In this document: positions 15,468 to 24,323 of the stretch, piece after piece | How the letters are laid out: every line of letters starts with the position of its first letter | Numbering within the stretch: the first letter of the stretch is position 1 | Origin: Candidatus Babelota bacterium | GTDB taxonomy: Bacteria; Babelota; Babeliae; Babelales; Chromulinivoraceae | Assembly: GCA_026389025.1 (NCBI GenBank) | Contig: JAPLIQ010000026.1 | Coordinates: 1-48,532 of the forward strand | Length of the DNA: 48,532 bases | Reading direction: 5' to 3' | The notes under the pieces: generated by a model | The model's input: only the letters and a program-made list of their open reading frames with translations | What the model was told of the DNA's origin: nothing | The model's database searches: none | Position numbers and translations under genes: made by a program

Positions 15468-16925
15468 GTGGAAAAGTCTTTTGTGCTTGAAAGATATCCT
15501 GATTACAGAATGGATATTGGGATAGAGGTTCATGTTCAATTAAATACACAAAGTAAAATATTTTGTTCTTGCTCTAACGCTTTAACTGATGACCAAAATA
15601 AGCACATTTGCCAAATTTGTGCAGGGTATCCAGGAGTTCTACCGGTGCTCAATCATCAAGTTGTGCAGTTTGCTGTGATGGCTGGACTTGGAACGCATTG
15701 TGACATTTCTCCTATTTCACAATTTGATCGTAAACATTATTTTTATCCTGACCTTCCTAAGAATTATCAAATCACTCAAAACAACTTACCAATATGCAAA
15801 AATGGCTATGTCATGATTCGGTTGGAAGATGGAACTGAGAAAAAAATTCGCATTAATCGAATTCATATCGAAGAAGATGCTGGAAAAAACTCGCACTCTG
15901 ATTTGACTGGTGAAAGCTATGTTGATTTAAACAGAACTGGCACACCGCTTATCGAAATCGTATCTGAACCAGATATTGAAAATGCTTATGAAGCAAAAGC
16001 CTATCTAAAAGCATTGCGTTTGATTATGCAATATTTGGGCGTAAGCACATGCAACATGGAAGAAGGTTCTTTTAGAGCTGATACCAATCTTTCAGTTCGT
16101 AAAAAAACATCTTCGACTTTAGGTACTCGCTGTGAATTGAAAAACATTAATTCATTTAAATTTATTTCCGATGCCATTGAATATGAAACAGAGCGTCAAA
16201 TTGAATTGATTGAGTCTGGTGGAAAAATACGTCAAGAAACAAGACTGTGGGACAGCAAAAACCGCAAATCAATGCCGATGCGATCAAAAGAAGAATCTGC
16301 AGATTACCGATTTTGCCCAGATCCTGATTTATCATTGGTGCAAGTTTCTGCTGATGCTTTAGCAGCGATTCAAAAAGATTTCCCAGAATTGCCTTATGCA
16401 AAATACCATCGTTACATGAAAGAGTGGAGTCTTTCTGCGTATGAAGCAGACGTCATTACTTCAGACGTAGAGTTTACGAAATATTTTGAAGCAGTCATGA
16501 AAATCTATCCGAAAAAAACAGCAGTTCATTGGTTCTTGCGTGATGTAATCGGTTTAGTTAATGAGCAAAAAATAGAACTTTCTGCGTGTCCTGTAACACC
16601 TGAGAAGCTTGCAAAAATTGTTCAGATGCTTGATGAAAACTTGATCAACAACACTGCAGCAAAAGAAGTTTTTGAACTTATTGCTGTCAGTGGTGGAGAG
16701 CCTGAAGCAATTGTTGAGCAAAAAGGCTTGAAACAAATCGGATCGTCAGATGAACTTGAAAAAATAGTGGTAACTATTTTACAAGAAAATCCAGCGCTCA
16801 TTGAGCAGTACAAAGCTGGAAAACAAAACGTTTTTGGATTTTTTGTTGGAGCTTGTATGAAGGCTACCGGCGGAAAAGGTAATCCTAAAATGCTGCAAGA
16901 TTTGTTGAAAAAACATTTAGAGTAG
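15468..16925 (+). CDS. gatB: Asp-tRNA(Asn)/Glu-tRNA(Gln) amidotransferase subunit B
   Basis: GatB is the kinase and tRNA-binding subunit of GatCAB, which amidates misacylated Glu-tRNA(Gln) or Asp-tRNA(Asn). The 485-residue chain begins DYRMDIGIEVHVQLNTQSKI and has the metal-site cysteines in FCSCSN...CQICAGYPG. KHYFYPDLPKNYQITQ and the C-terminal YqeY-like tail (about 340-485) are typical. The start is GTG, with a GAGGAAA ribosome-binding site. gatA and gatC are not in the window, so the operon is split. It is probably co-transcribed with rng and is followed by a strong terminator. Confidence 0.96.
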   Translation: MEKSFVLERYPDYRMDIGIEVHVQLNTQSKIFCSCSNALTDDQNKHICQICAGYPGVLPVLNHQVVQFAVMAGLGTHCDISPISQFDRKHYFYPDLPKNYQITQNNLPICKNGYVMIRLEDGTEKKIRINRIHIEEDAGKNSHSDLTGESYVDLNRTGTPLIEIVSEPDIENAYEAKAYLKALRLIMQYLGVSTCNMEEGSFRADTNLSVRKKTSSTLGTRCELKNINSFKFISDAIEYETERQIELIESGGKIRQETRLWDSKNRKSMPMRSKEESADYRFCPDPDLSLVQVSADALAAIQKDFPELPYAKYHRYMKEWSLSAYEADVITSDVEFTKYFEAVMKIYPKKTAVHWFLRDVIGLVNEQKIELSACPVTPEKLAKIVQMLDENLINNTAAKEVFELIAVSGGEPEAIVEQKGLKQIGSSDELEKIVVTILQENPALIEQYKAGKQNVFGFFVGACMKATGGKGNPKMLQDLLKKHLE

Positions 16926-16944
16926 AATAAAACATTCGAATTTA

Positions 16945-16974
16945 AAAAAGGCGCCTTTAACCAGGCGCCTTTTT
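16945..16974. terminator. Bidirectional terminator after gatB
   Basis: A perfect 12-base-pair stem (AAAAAGGCGCCT with AGGCGCCTTTTT) closes a TTAACC loop. It ends four bases before the stop of the convergent 16978 gene, so it can serve both. Confidence 0.9.
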
Positions 16975-16977
16975 CGT

Positions 16978-17415
16978 TTATTTATCTTTTTTTATTTCTT
17001 TCGTGGGCGACGTAGAGCAAGAATCAAAAGAAGAAGCTTCTGATGAAGATCTTGAATGTTGCTCTGCTGCTCCAGCAGATAAATTATTTAAGCTGTTATG
17101 AGGAACAGACAGTTCTGGTATTTCAAGAAGATGAGCGAATTTAACGTTACTATATTCAGGAAGTGGGAGCTGATCTGTGTTGTGTGCCGTTCGAGCTTCC
17201 ATTTCTTCTTCAAATGCTTGGAATGGATTTACCGTAATAATAGGTGCTTGCTGATCAATATTTTGTTGTCGTGATGTTTTTTTGCATTTAGAAAAGAACC
17301 AACTTAAGCATCCACTAAGGCAAGAGCAATCGAATGAGGTTTGTATGTGCTGGGTAGTAAAAAAAGTTGCAAAAAAACACAAAATCAATTTCTTTTTTTG
17401 TGAATGCTTCATCAT
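16978..17415 (-). CDS. Small secreted cysteine-containing protein, unknown
   Basis: I do not recognise this 145-residue protein. It begins with MKHSQKKKLILCFFATFFTT, a signal peptide or N-terminal anchor. Just after it four cysteines cluster in SFDCSCLSGCLSWFFSKC, and the remainder is hydrophilic and probably disordered, ending in a Ser-rich, then Lys-rich tail. The start has an AGAGG ribosome-binding site; two consecutive ATG codons are available. It lies 19 bases behind the next secreted-protein gene and is probably co-transcribed with it. Confidence 0.6.
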   Translation of the reverse strand: MMKHSQKKKLILCFFATFFTTQHIQTSFDCSCLSGCLSWFFSKCKKTSRQQNIDQQAPIITVNPFQAFEEEMEARTAHNTDQLPLPEYSNVKFAHLLEIPELSVPHNSLNNLSAGAAEQHSRSSSEASSFDSCSTSPTKEIKKDK

Positions 17416-17434
17416 GATGAGTACCTCTTGATTT

Positions 17435-18376
17435 TTAAGCTATGACCGACACAGGCTTTGCTGCTATTGTTTTTTCTGTGACAGTTTTAGAAACTCTTCC
17501 AGCTTTTGATTTTTTAGAAAGGTTTGTGGTTTTTGTGTTTTTCAAAGCATTCTTTTTATTTGTTTTTTTGTCTAACTTTGTAGCGGCAACGGTTGTAGCG
17601 TTTACAGTTGGAGGGTTTGCTTCTTTTGATTTAGCAGCAGAAGAAACTTTGTTTGATGAAACATCTAGACCCCTTGCAGCCCGTTTCATAGTTTTTGTAT
17701 CTTGACTCCATTTTCCAGTTTTACTTTTTATTATATAAATTTGAGGACTTTCGCCAGCTCCACCTGTCCATGCTGGAGAAAATGTTATTGGCGATTGGTT
17801 ATCTATTTCTATAGATTTTACACCTTTGGAATCAGCACTTATGGCTTGTACATCTGATGTTACAGTGAGCTTTGGGGTGAAGCTTAGGCCAGTTTTTGGA
17901 ATTGGAATGCTTTGGTTAGAAGCTGTAATTTTTTTAGTTGGAGAAGTTTCATTAGTTATTTGATTTGTTGTCGTGTACAACATAGTGATTCCAGTAAGAG
18001 ACGCTGTATTTCCTGACGTTGTATGTCCTGGGGTAAGCGCAATTTTTACTGGAGGAAAAGGAAGGGGAATAGTGTACTTCCCAGATTTTGATGGTTTGAC
18101 GACAGTCTGAGCAACAGGCGCAACAAAAGGTTTAGTCATAACTGGCGCAATAGTTTTTGGCGCAGGAATTGGCGCAGTTTTAGCGGCAGCGGCTTTCGGC
18201 ACAGCTTTTGCTATGGGTATAGCTTTTGCGACAACTGCTTTCGGTGCAGGAGCTGCAACAGCAAGAGGCGCAGTAGTTTTAGCAGCAGTATTTGCAGCTG
18301 GTGCTGGAATTAGAGCTGATAATTTAAAAAAAGAGAAAAGCGTTATCGTTGCGTAAAGCAGAATTGATTTTTTCAT
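17435..18376 (-). CDS. Secreted Ala/Pro/Lys-rich protein, unknown
   Basis: No family is recognisable. The 313 residues fall into three zones. After a signal peptide (MKKSILLYATITLFSFFKLSA), residues ~25-100 are a low-complexity Ala/Pro/Lys linker. Residues ~105-235 are rich in Thr, Ser, Ile and Gly and probably form beta structure (TPGHTTSGNTASLTGITM, SPAWTGGAGESPQIYII). The last 75 residues are strongly basic (KKTNKKNALKNTKTT). The frame extends 12 bases further to an ATG at 18388, but the ATG at 18376 has a GGAG site six to seven bases upstream and is preferred. The basic tail suggests binding to an acidic surface, but no function is known. Confidence 0.65.
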   Translation of the reverse strand: MKKSILLYATITLFSFFKLSALIPAPAANTAAKTTAPLAVAAPAPKAVVAKAIPIAKAVPKAAAAKTAPIPAPKTIAPVMTKPFVAPVAQTVVKPSKSGKYTIPLPFPPVKIALTPGHTTSGNTASLTGITMLYTTTNQITNETSPTKKITASNQSIPIPKTGLSFTPKLTVTSDVQAISADSKGVKSIEIDNQSPITFSPAWTGGAGESPQIYIIKSKTGKWSQDTKTMKRAARGLDVSSNKVSSAAKSKEANPPTVNATTVAATKLDKKTNKKNALKNTKTTNLSKKSKAGRVSKTVTEKTIAAKPVSVIA

Positions 18377-18459
18377 AAAGGTCTCCATGATTCATTTTTT
18401 TATAGAATATTTTTGACCTTATATGTATACATTGACGAATTTTTAATGTGAAGCTTTTT

Positions 18460-19209
18460 TTACAAAAAGCAACTTAGATGTTTTTTCAAAAGAGCGCAGA
18501 GAGTCGTTGTTATATGGCTATACTGCTGCTCCGGATTGTTATAAAATTTTAATAACTCTGAGTGCATTTTTTTATCATTTTTTGATAGAAGCAACATTTG
18601 CTCTATCGAAATTTTATCTTTAAATAAAAAGTATATTTTTTCTTCGATGTCTGTTTTGTTTATATCGATACACAGGCTGCTAATTGAATGTAGGCTGCTA
18701 TTGATTAACTCAAAGGTAAACGATTCTAGTTCCTGAAATGAATGTCCTGTTTCTGTCGCGATAGTTTTAAAAAAATCATGTTCATCAAACGATATATGCT
18801 TTATTTCGCGCTGCTCTTTCATAGTGTTTCTTATTGCCATAGCGCAGAGCATGTAGCGACTCATGCTCTGTGAAAACAGAAAGCAGTTAAGAGTTTGGTT
18901 AATTTGTCGATATTTCGAAAATGTGTCGATCAAGTAATTGCAGGTGAAGCACGTTGTTGCAAGAAACGTAAGCGGATAGTCTGCGATCATATCTACCATG
19001 CTTTCTTTCTTAACATAAAGCGCTATAGCAATAATGGTAGGAATGATGACGAGCCTGCTTTTTGATAGCCATTGTTGCAGTTGTAAATCGTTGACGACAG
19101 GAGAAAAGTTATAAACGGATGGCGCTATTAAGTCCGTGCTGTTTTCTGGCAAATTTGTGCTAAAAGTAAACAATAAAAAAATATACAAAGCTTGGTTTTT
19201 TTGACGCAT
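18460..19209 (-). CDS. Membrane-associated protein of unknown function
   Basis: I do not recognise this 249-residue protein. It starts with a short hydrophobic segment (ALYIFLLFTFSTNLP), probably a signal peptide. A second hydrophobic segment, LVIIPTIIAIALYV, lies near 53-66, and a third, LTFLATTCFTCNYLI, near 80-95. The rest is a soluble, Leu/Ser-rich helical domain with several acidic runs. An AAAGGA site precedes the ATG at normal spacing. It is divergent from the 19310 gene, with 100 bases between them. Confidence 0.6.
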   Translation of the reverse strand: MRQKNQALYIFLLFTFSTNLPENSTDLIAPSVYNFSPVVNDLQLQQWLSKSRLVIIPTIIAIALYVKKESMVDMIADYPLTFLATTCFTCNYLIDTFSKYRQINQTLNCFLFSQSMSRYMLCAMAIRNTMKEQREIKHISFDEHDFFKTIATETGHSFQELESFTFELINSSLHSISSLCIDINKTDIEEKIYFLFKDKISIEQMLLLSKNDKKMHSELLKFYNNPEQQYSHITTTLCALLKKHLSCFL

Positions 19210-19309
19210 TTAAAATTCCTTTTACATTGGACGCTTTAAAAGTTTACAGTGGCTAATGTGTGAAGTGGCCAAAGTATAAAAATATTTCTTCAAACAAGAT
19301 GGTACAGAT

Positions 19310-19951
19310 ATGGGCGTTGATTCAAGAAAATGCATAAAATATATGATTCTTGTTTTTCTGAGTACGCTTAGTTCAATGCGGCCTAGTTTTTCAGGCGATG
19401 ACATGTGCGACGTATCGCGCAGGCTTCAAAAAATTGTTGAAAAACTTGAAACATCAGATGAAGCACAACAAGAAGAAGAAAAATTATTGAAAGAAGAAGA
19501 AAAGTTTTTAAAAGAGCTGTGGGATATTTTAGGAAGGTTTTATACAAAAATTATTGAAATTACGGCTTTGTACTGCAGTGGATATTATCCCGATTCTTAC
19601 ACATTGTACGATCAAATTTTAGTTGGAGTAGGCAGAGATGCAATGCATTTAGGAAAAATTGTTGCATGGCATATTCCCAAGCTTGTAAGCAATCCACACG
19701 TTCCTGTGCGAGTTAAAATTAAAAAATGTGCTTATGCAGCAAGCGCTGTAGTCATAGTTGTTTTATGGATGAAAGAGTTGTACAAATACAATAAAAATAA
19801 GCAAAAACGAGACCTGAGGCGACCACAGCTTGAGCGTGAGCATAACTTTTATGGATCTGATCATGGCTCGGATTACTTAGGAGTGGGATATGGCGGTGGC
19901 TTGAGTGAAAGTGTAGACGTAAGGCCACGGCTTGGACCGCGAGATTTTTAA
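19310..19951 (+). CDS. Secreted coiled-coil/membrane protein, unknown
   Basis: This 213-residue protein has no recognised family. It starts with a signal-like segment (YMILVFLSTLSSMRPSFS). Residues 40-70 are a Glu/Lys coiled coil (EEEKLLKEEEKFLKEL). A transmembrane helix follows at about 147-160 (AASAVVIVVLWMKEL), and the tail is basic, then Gly-rich with aromatic residues (YGSDHGSDYLGVGYGGG). The architecture suggests a single-pass membrane protein with a periplasmic or exported coil. No clear ribosome-binding site is seen before the ATG; a later ATG at residue 12 is possible. Confidence 0.55.
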   Translation: MGVDSRKCIKYMILVFLSTLSSMRPSFSGDDMCDVSRRLQKIVEKLETSDEAQQEEEKLLKEEEKFLKELWDILGRFYTKIIEITALYCSGYYPDSYTLYDQILVGVGRDAMHLGKIVAWHIPKLVSNPHVPVRVKIKKCAYAASAVVIVVLWMKELYKYNKNKQKRDLRRPQLEREHNFYGSDHGSDYLGVGYGGGLSESVDVRPRLGPRDF

Positions 19952-19992
19952 GGTTTTATTATTGATGGTGTTTGTTGATTGACTCGTGTCAC

Positions 19993-20022
19993 TGCAAACT
20001 TGTCTTATGCAAACTTGTCTTA
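19993..20022 (+). repeat. Exact 15-bp tandem direct repeat at the secG promoter
   Basis: TGCAAACTTGTCTTA occurs twice head to tail (19993-20007 and 20008-20022). The second copy supplies the -35 element of the secG promoter; the first carries the same TTGTCT 15 bases earlier. Confidence 0.85.
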
Positions 20023-20042
20023 CATGAGATCCCTGGTATAAT
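20015..20042 (+). promoter_or_regulatory. Promoter of the secG-mla-moxR-gsp run
   Basis: TTGTCT (20015-20020) and a perfect TATAAT (20037-20042) are 16 bases apart, about 38 bases ahead of the secG ATG. No other strong promoter or terminator is evident until 32 kb. Confidence 0.7.
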
Positions 20043-20079
20043 TTTGATAATTGTTTTTTTATCAAGTTGGAGATTGTCA

Positions 20080-20400
20080 ATGTTCCTTTTATCATTGCTT
20101 ACATCATTATACGGTTTTTTATGTTTCTTAATTATTATCACAGTTTTATATCAACGCGGAAAAGGCAACATGGGTCTTGGTAATGCTGGCGGAGGCAACC
20201 AAGCTTTATTTGGAAGTTCTGGCGGACAAGATATTTTTCAAAAAGCTACGTGGGTTTTTTGCTTTTTGCTTCTTGCTGGATCTTTAGTTCTATCTGTTGT
20301 TAAAGGTAAAAACAGTCTTTCAAGCTCACGATTTAGCACTCCTTCAAGATCTCAACAATCAATGCCTCTAGATGATTATCCTATGTCTGACGAAATTTAA
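20080..20400 (+). CDS. secG: Preprotein translocase subunit SecG
   Basis: SecG is the small subunit of the SecYEG channel. The protein has two transmembrane helices, about 3-22 and 55-75. The family motif sits between them: LYQRGKGNMGLGNAGGGNQALFGSSGGQD. A Ser-rich tail of about 25 residues follows. The open frame extends upstream to 19972, but the ATG at 20080 has a GGAG site eight bases before it and gives a normal SecG of 106 residues. It heads the long envelope/secretion run. Confidence 0.93.
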   Translation: MFLLSLLTSLYGFLCFLIIITVLYQRGKGNMGLGNAGGGNQALFGSSGGQDIFQKATWVFCFLLLAGSLVLSVVKGKNSLSSSRFSTPSRSQQSMPLDDYPMSDEI

Positions 20401-20456
20401 ATCGTAAGTTTCTTTTGCTTGATTGCAAGTGCTGCGATAACTAGAAAAGGGAGTAT

Positions 20457-21239
20457 GTGATTATACAATTTGTTAATGCAGTTGGTGAAGCGTCTCTTAA
20501 AGCATGTAACAGGGTTGGAGAATATGGCGAATTTGTAGCCCAAACAATTTTGAGCATTTTTTCCAAGCGCATTAAAGTTCATAAGCTTTTTGTTCAAATG
20601 GAAAGCATCGGAGTTGATTCTTTTTTAATTAGTGTTTTGACGGGAGTTTTTGCAGGTGCCGTTTTGACACTGCAAGCTTATTACGGATTTTCTAAATTCG
20701 GATCAGAAAACATGATTGGTCCTGTCGTTGCTTTATCACTCACTCGTGAGCTGGCTCCAGTTCTTACAGGACTTATGGTTGCAGGTCGTTGCGGATCTGG
20801 AATTGCAGCTGAAATTGGAACCATGCGAATCACAGAACAAATCGATGCTCTTGAAACGTTATGTATCAATGTTTTTCAATACCTTATGGTGCCACGCGTT
20901 CTAGCGGGCATTATTATTTTGCCCTTTGTGACAATGTTTTCGATGTTTTTTGGGATCGTTGGTGGATACGTTGTGTACGTCTATGTTTACAATTTAAATC
21001 CAGTTGATTTTGTTGAAGGCATTAAAAAAATGCTTGAGCTTTCTGACATTCGAGGCGGACTCATCAAGTCGAGCGTTTTTGGATTTATTTTAACAACCAT
21101 TGGTTCTTTCTTTGGGTATCAGACTCGGGGTGGCGCTAAAGGAGTTGGAATTTCGACGACTCAATCTGTAGTTGTGGCTTCAATTATGATACTGGTATCA
21201 AATTATTTCCTATCTACAATGTTATTTGAAAAGACTTAA
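20457..21239 (+). CDS. mlaE: Lipid ABC transporter permease (MlaE/YrbE family)
   Basis: MlaE is the membrane subunit of the phospholipid transporter that acts between the inner and outer membranes. The 260-residue protein has an N-terminal amphipathic segment and about five hydrophobic helices. The family core LTRELAPVLTGLMVAGRCGS followed by AEIGTMRITEQIDALETL is intact. The start is GTG, preceded closely by AGGGAG. mlaF follows after 3 bases. No mlaD gene, the substrate-binding MCE-domain partner, is adjacent. Confidence 0.93.
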   Translation: MIIQFVNAVGEASLKACNRVGEYGEFVAQTILSIFSKRIKVHKLFVQMESIGVDSFLISVLTGVFAGAVLTLQAYYGFSKFGSENMIGPVVALSLTRELAPVLTGLMVAGRCGSGIAAEIGTMRITEQIDALETLCINVFQYLMVPRVLAGIIILPFVTMFSMFFGIVGGYVVYVYVYNLNPVDFVEGIKKMLELSDIRGGLIKSSVFGFILTTIGSFFGYQTRGGAKGVGISTTQSVVVASIMILVSNYFLSTMLFEKT

Positions 21240-21242
21240 CGT

Positions 21243-22019
21243 ATGGATAAAATTAAAATTATTAATCTTAAAAAACGTTTTGATGAAGGTCGTTGGATCT
21301 CTGACGAATTAAGTTTGGATATTCCTACGGGTAAAACGATGTGCATTATTGGGCAATCGGGCGAAGGAAAATCCGTTCTGCTCAAACAAGTTATAGGATT
21401 AATTCAGCCAAGCAGCGGATCGATTTTGGTTGATGGTATCGACATTGTGCCACTCAAGGGAGTAGCTCGAGAAGAAAACTTTAAAAAGTTTGGATATGTG
21501 TTTCAGTTCGCAGCTCTTTTAGATTCATTGTCGGTTTTTGAAAATGTCGGAATCGTTGATTTAGAAAATGGTGTCGATCCAGAAGCTGTGCGCAAGCGCG
21601 TGGCAGAAAAACTTTCTTTGGTAAACCTTAAAGAAGATACCATTGATAAATATCCGTCAGAGCTTTCTGGTGGTATGAAAAAACGAGTAGGTCTAGCCCG
21701 GACTTTAATGGGAAACCCAGAAATTATTTTATACGATGAGCCGACCACCGGTCTTGATCCAATCACTTCTGGCGTTGTGCATGAGTTGATTGCAGATATG
21801 CAAAAAAAATTACCAATCACTTCTGTTGTGATATCGCACGATGTTGAAATTTTTAAGTATGTAGATAAAGTAGCTCTTTTGTATCATGGAAAAATTGTCA
21901 GCGTTACAGATGCTGCTACAATTTGGGAATCGAAGGATCCTTTTATTTATCAATTTATAAGAGGACTGACTGAAGGCCCAATTCATCAAGAAATTCCTGA
22001 TGATAAAAATAAAATGTAA
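21243..22019 (+). CDS. mlaF: Lipid ABC transporter ATP-binding protein (MlaF family)
   Basis: This 258-residue ABC ATPase pairs with the preceding MlaE permease. Walker A is GQSGEGKSVLLKQ, the Q-loop lies in YVFQFAALLDSL, the signature is LSGGMKKRVGLARTL, and Walker B is IILYDEPTTGLDP. The SVFENVG segment and the modified signature are typical of the Mla/TGD3 group rather than general importers. moxR follows after 21 bases. Confidence 0.93.
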   Translation: MDKIKIINLKKRFDEGRWISDELSLDIPTGKTMCIIGQSGEGKSVLLKQVIGLIQPSSGSILVDGIDIVPLKGVAREENFKKFGYVFQFAALLDSLSVFENVGIVDLENGVDPEAVRKRVAEKLSLVNLKEDTIDKYPSELSGGMKKRVGLARTLMGNPEIILYDEPTTGLDPITSGVVHELIADMQKKLPITSVVISHDVEIFKYVDKVALLYHGKIVSVTDAATIWESKDPFIYQFIRGLTEGPIHQEIPDDKNKM

Positions 22020-22040
22020 AAACATGGAGATTTTAAACCT

Positions 22041-23027
22041 ATGCAGCAACATAATTCGTTACAACTTGTTGAAAGCATTCAACAAATTAATCCAAAATTT
22101 GAAGCGTTAAAGCACGAAATTTCAAAAGTTATTGTTGGCCAAGAATCAATTGTCATGATGAGTTGCATTGGTCTTTTGACTAATGGGCACATTTTGCTTG
22201 AGGGGGTTCCTGGTGTAGCTAAAACAACATTAATTAAAACAATGGCGCAAGCTCTTGGCATTTCATTTAGTCGAGTTCAATTTACACCAGACTTACTGCC
22301 CTCTGATATTGTTGGAACTCTGGTATACAATCCAAAAACTTTATCTTTTGATACAAAAAAAGGTCCTTTATTTGCCAACTTAGTTTTGGCAGATGAAATT
22401 AATCGCTCACCAGCAAAAGTGCAGTCTGCGCTTCTTGAGGCAATGCAAGAGCGACAAATTACCATTGGGTCAACAACGTACAAACTTGATGATCCATTCT
22501 TAGTCTTTGCAACACAAAATCCTATTGAAAACGAAGGAACGTATCAATTGCCTGAAGCTCAGGTAGATCGTTTTATGTTTAAATTATCTGTTGGTTATCC
22601 AACCATGGATCAAGAGCGAGAAATTTTACGTCGCAACAGTAATTCTGCTCGTGTTTTCCCAGTGCTTACCTCACAAGATTTAGCGCAAGCTCGCCAGATA
22701 GTTTCGCAAGTTTATTTAGATGATCGATTGATACAATATATTTTAGATATTGTTTTTGCGACACGTGAGCCATTAAAGTTTGGACTCGGTCAATTAACTT
22801 CTATGATTTCATGTGGAGCATCTCCTAGAGCATCGATTGCTATTTCTCAGGCTTGTCGAGCGCTTGCGTTTTTACAAGGTAGACACTATGTCATTCCTGA
22901 TGATGTAAAATACGTGGCAAGCTCAGTACTGCGTCATAGAATTATGTTGACGTACCAAGCTGCTGCAGAAGACATAAATGCTGATAAAATAGTGAAAGCT
23001 ATTCTAGATTCTGTCATAGTCCCTTAA
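22041..23027 (+). CDS. MoxR-family AAA+ ATPase
   Basis: MoxR ATPases act as chaperones that mature or activate partner protein complexes. The 328-residue protein has GVPGVAKTTLIKTM (Walker A), LVLADEINRSPAKVQSALLEAMQERQI (Walker B and pore region, written here as one segment in pieces: ADEINRSP, LLEAMQE) and FATQNPIENEGTYQLPEAQ (sensor 1). The partner genes usually found next to moxR (DUF58 and VWA proteins) are absent. Instead the secretion genes follow at once, which raises the possibility that it acts on the secretion machine; that is inference. Confidence 0.93.
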   Translation: MQQHNSLQLVESIQQINPKFEALKHEISKVIVGQESIVMMSCIGLLTNGHILLEGVPGVAKTTLIKTMAQALGISFSRVQFTPDLLPSDIVGTLVYNPKTLSFDTKKGPLFANLVLADEINRSPAKVQSALLEAMQERQITIGSTTYKLDDPFLVFATQNPIENEGTYQLPEAQVDRFMFKLSVGYPTMDQEREILRRNSNSARVFPVLTSQDLAQARQIVSQVYLDDRLIQYILDIVFATREPLKFGLGQLTSMISCGASPRASIAISQACRALAFLQGRHYVIPDDVKYVASSVLRHRIMLTYQAAAEDINADKIVKAILDSVIVP

Positions 23028-23096
23028 AGATTGCTTGACAATTGGGGTTTGCGACAGGTATTTTGTTGTGAATCTTTCGAAAGGAAAAAAATATTA

Positions 23097-24320
23097 ATGA
23101 GACAACCGTTGTGGGCTATAAACAGTTCATTACTTTTTTTGTTTTTATTGGGCCAGGCTGTGTTCTTTATGATCAAAGCTCCCATGCCTCGTCGCAGCTC
23201 TTTAGAGCCTGACGTGATAAAAACTTTAGAACAAAAATCTGCGGCTGTCGTTGTTGATATTGTAACGATTTACGGGACCAATGATTTGTTTGGAACCTAT
23301 GTCCAAATGTCTCCAGTGATGGCAAAAATTGCAGAACAACCGGTTCCTGAAATTCCTGACGCGCCAGGAGCAATTCCTTTAAGTATTCCAACCGAAGCTC
23401 CAAAAGTTTTCATAGCTCCACTGCCAGTTGTGCTCAAGGGTGTTATGTATCTGCATGATCGACCAGCACAAAGTATCGCCATAATTCAATTCTCAGATTC
23501 TAAAGAGGAAATAAATTATCGAGTTGGGCAACTAATTAACGATGCTCAAATTCTTAAAATCTTTACCAATCGTATTATCGTTGTGCGTTCAAACGGACAG
23601 CAAGAGACACTTTATTTACGAGCAAATGATGCAGGACGTGATCTAGGCCTTGAAACAGCAAAAGCATTATCAGCGCTTGTGATCAATCAAAAAGATGGCG
23701 TCTATCAAATTCCCGTCGATACATTTACTTCTCAAATAAAAACTCTTGGACAGTTTATAGATCTTTTAGATTTAACGACGGTTTATCAAAAAGGTAAAAG
23801 CATTGGGTGTCGCGTTGGTAAATCTGATAAAGACAGTTTGGGGTCAAAATTAGGATTTACCTTTGATGATATTATCCAGCAAGTTGATGGCTTGCCGGTA
23901 ACTGACGTTGCAAGTCGAGTTCTCGTATTCGATCACATTGTTGAGAAAAAAGTTGATGATGTTATTAAAGTTCGTGTAGAGCGTGGTGGAAAACCTGTCC
24001 AATTGCATTATGCTTTAGTAAAAAGTCGTGAAGGACAAGTGTCTGATATGGCTAAAGGTAGCCCAAAAACTGTAGCTAAAGGAGCTACCCCAGTATCCTC
24101 TGGTCAGTATGCTGAATATAATTTCGAAGAGCTGCAAAAAAAAATGTTTGAACAAAAAATAAAAATGGCACCGACAGCTCATCAAATTGAAATGGAAGAA
24201 CGTAGAAAAATGTTTGAAGCTCGCCGAAGCACCATGTTGTCAAATCATCATAATTCGTCTTTGTCAGCACCTTCAAAGTTTGACGTAGCTGATTTTAATC
24301 AAGTTGGGGCGAAAAAATAA
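23097..24320 (+). CDS. gspC: Type II secretion protein GspC-like (HR and PDZ domains)
   Basis: GspC links the inner-membrane platform to the outer-membrane secretin. The protein has a single N-terminal transmembrane helix (SSLLFLFLLGQAVFFMI), a homology region at about 108-175 (LKGVMYLHDRPAQSIAIIQF...YRVGQLI) and a PDZ-like domain at about 238-313 (GCRVGKSDKDSLGSKLGF, then DDIIQQVDGLPVTD). The tail after 340 is charged and probably disordered. The open frame extends upstream to 23031, but the ATG at 23097 follows a GAAAGG site and gives the normal GspC layout. gspD begins 3 bases after its stop. The order C-D is as in classic type II secretion operons. Confidence 0.85.
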   Translation: MRQPLWAINSSLLFLFLLGQAVFFMIKAPMPRRSSLEPDVIKTLEQKSAAVVVDIVTIYGTNDLFGTYVQMSPVMAKIAEQPVPEIPDAPGAIPLSIPTEAPKVFIAPLPVVLKGVMYLHDRPAQSIAIIQFSDSKEEINYRVGQLINDAQILKIFTNRIIVVRSNGQQETLYLRANDAGRDLGLETAKALSALVINQKDGVYQIPVDTFTSQIKTLGQFIDLLDLTTVYQKGKSIGCRVGKSDKDSLGSKLGFTFDDIIQQVDGLPVTDVASRVLVFDHIVEKKVDDVIKVRVERGGKPVQLHYALVKSREGQVSDMAKGSPKTVAKGATPVSSGQYAEYNFEELQKKMFEQKIKMAPTAHQIEMEERRKMFEARRSTMLSNHHNSSLSAPSKFDVADFNQVGAKK

Positions 24321-24323
24321 AAT

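Noticed and set aside
18453-18470. A terminator hairpin (GCTTTTT...AAAAAGC) after the 18460 gene.
   Set aside because: The stem is almost entirely A-T and overlaps the stop codon, so it is too weak to claim.
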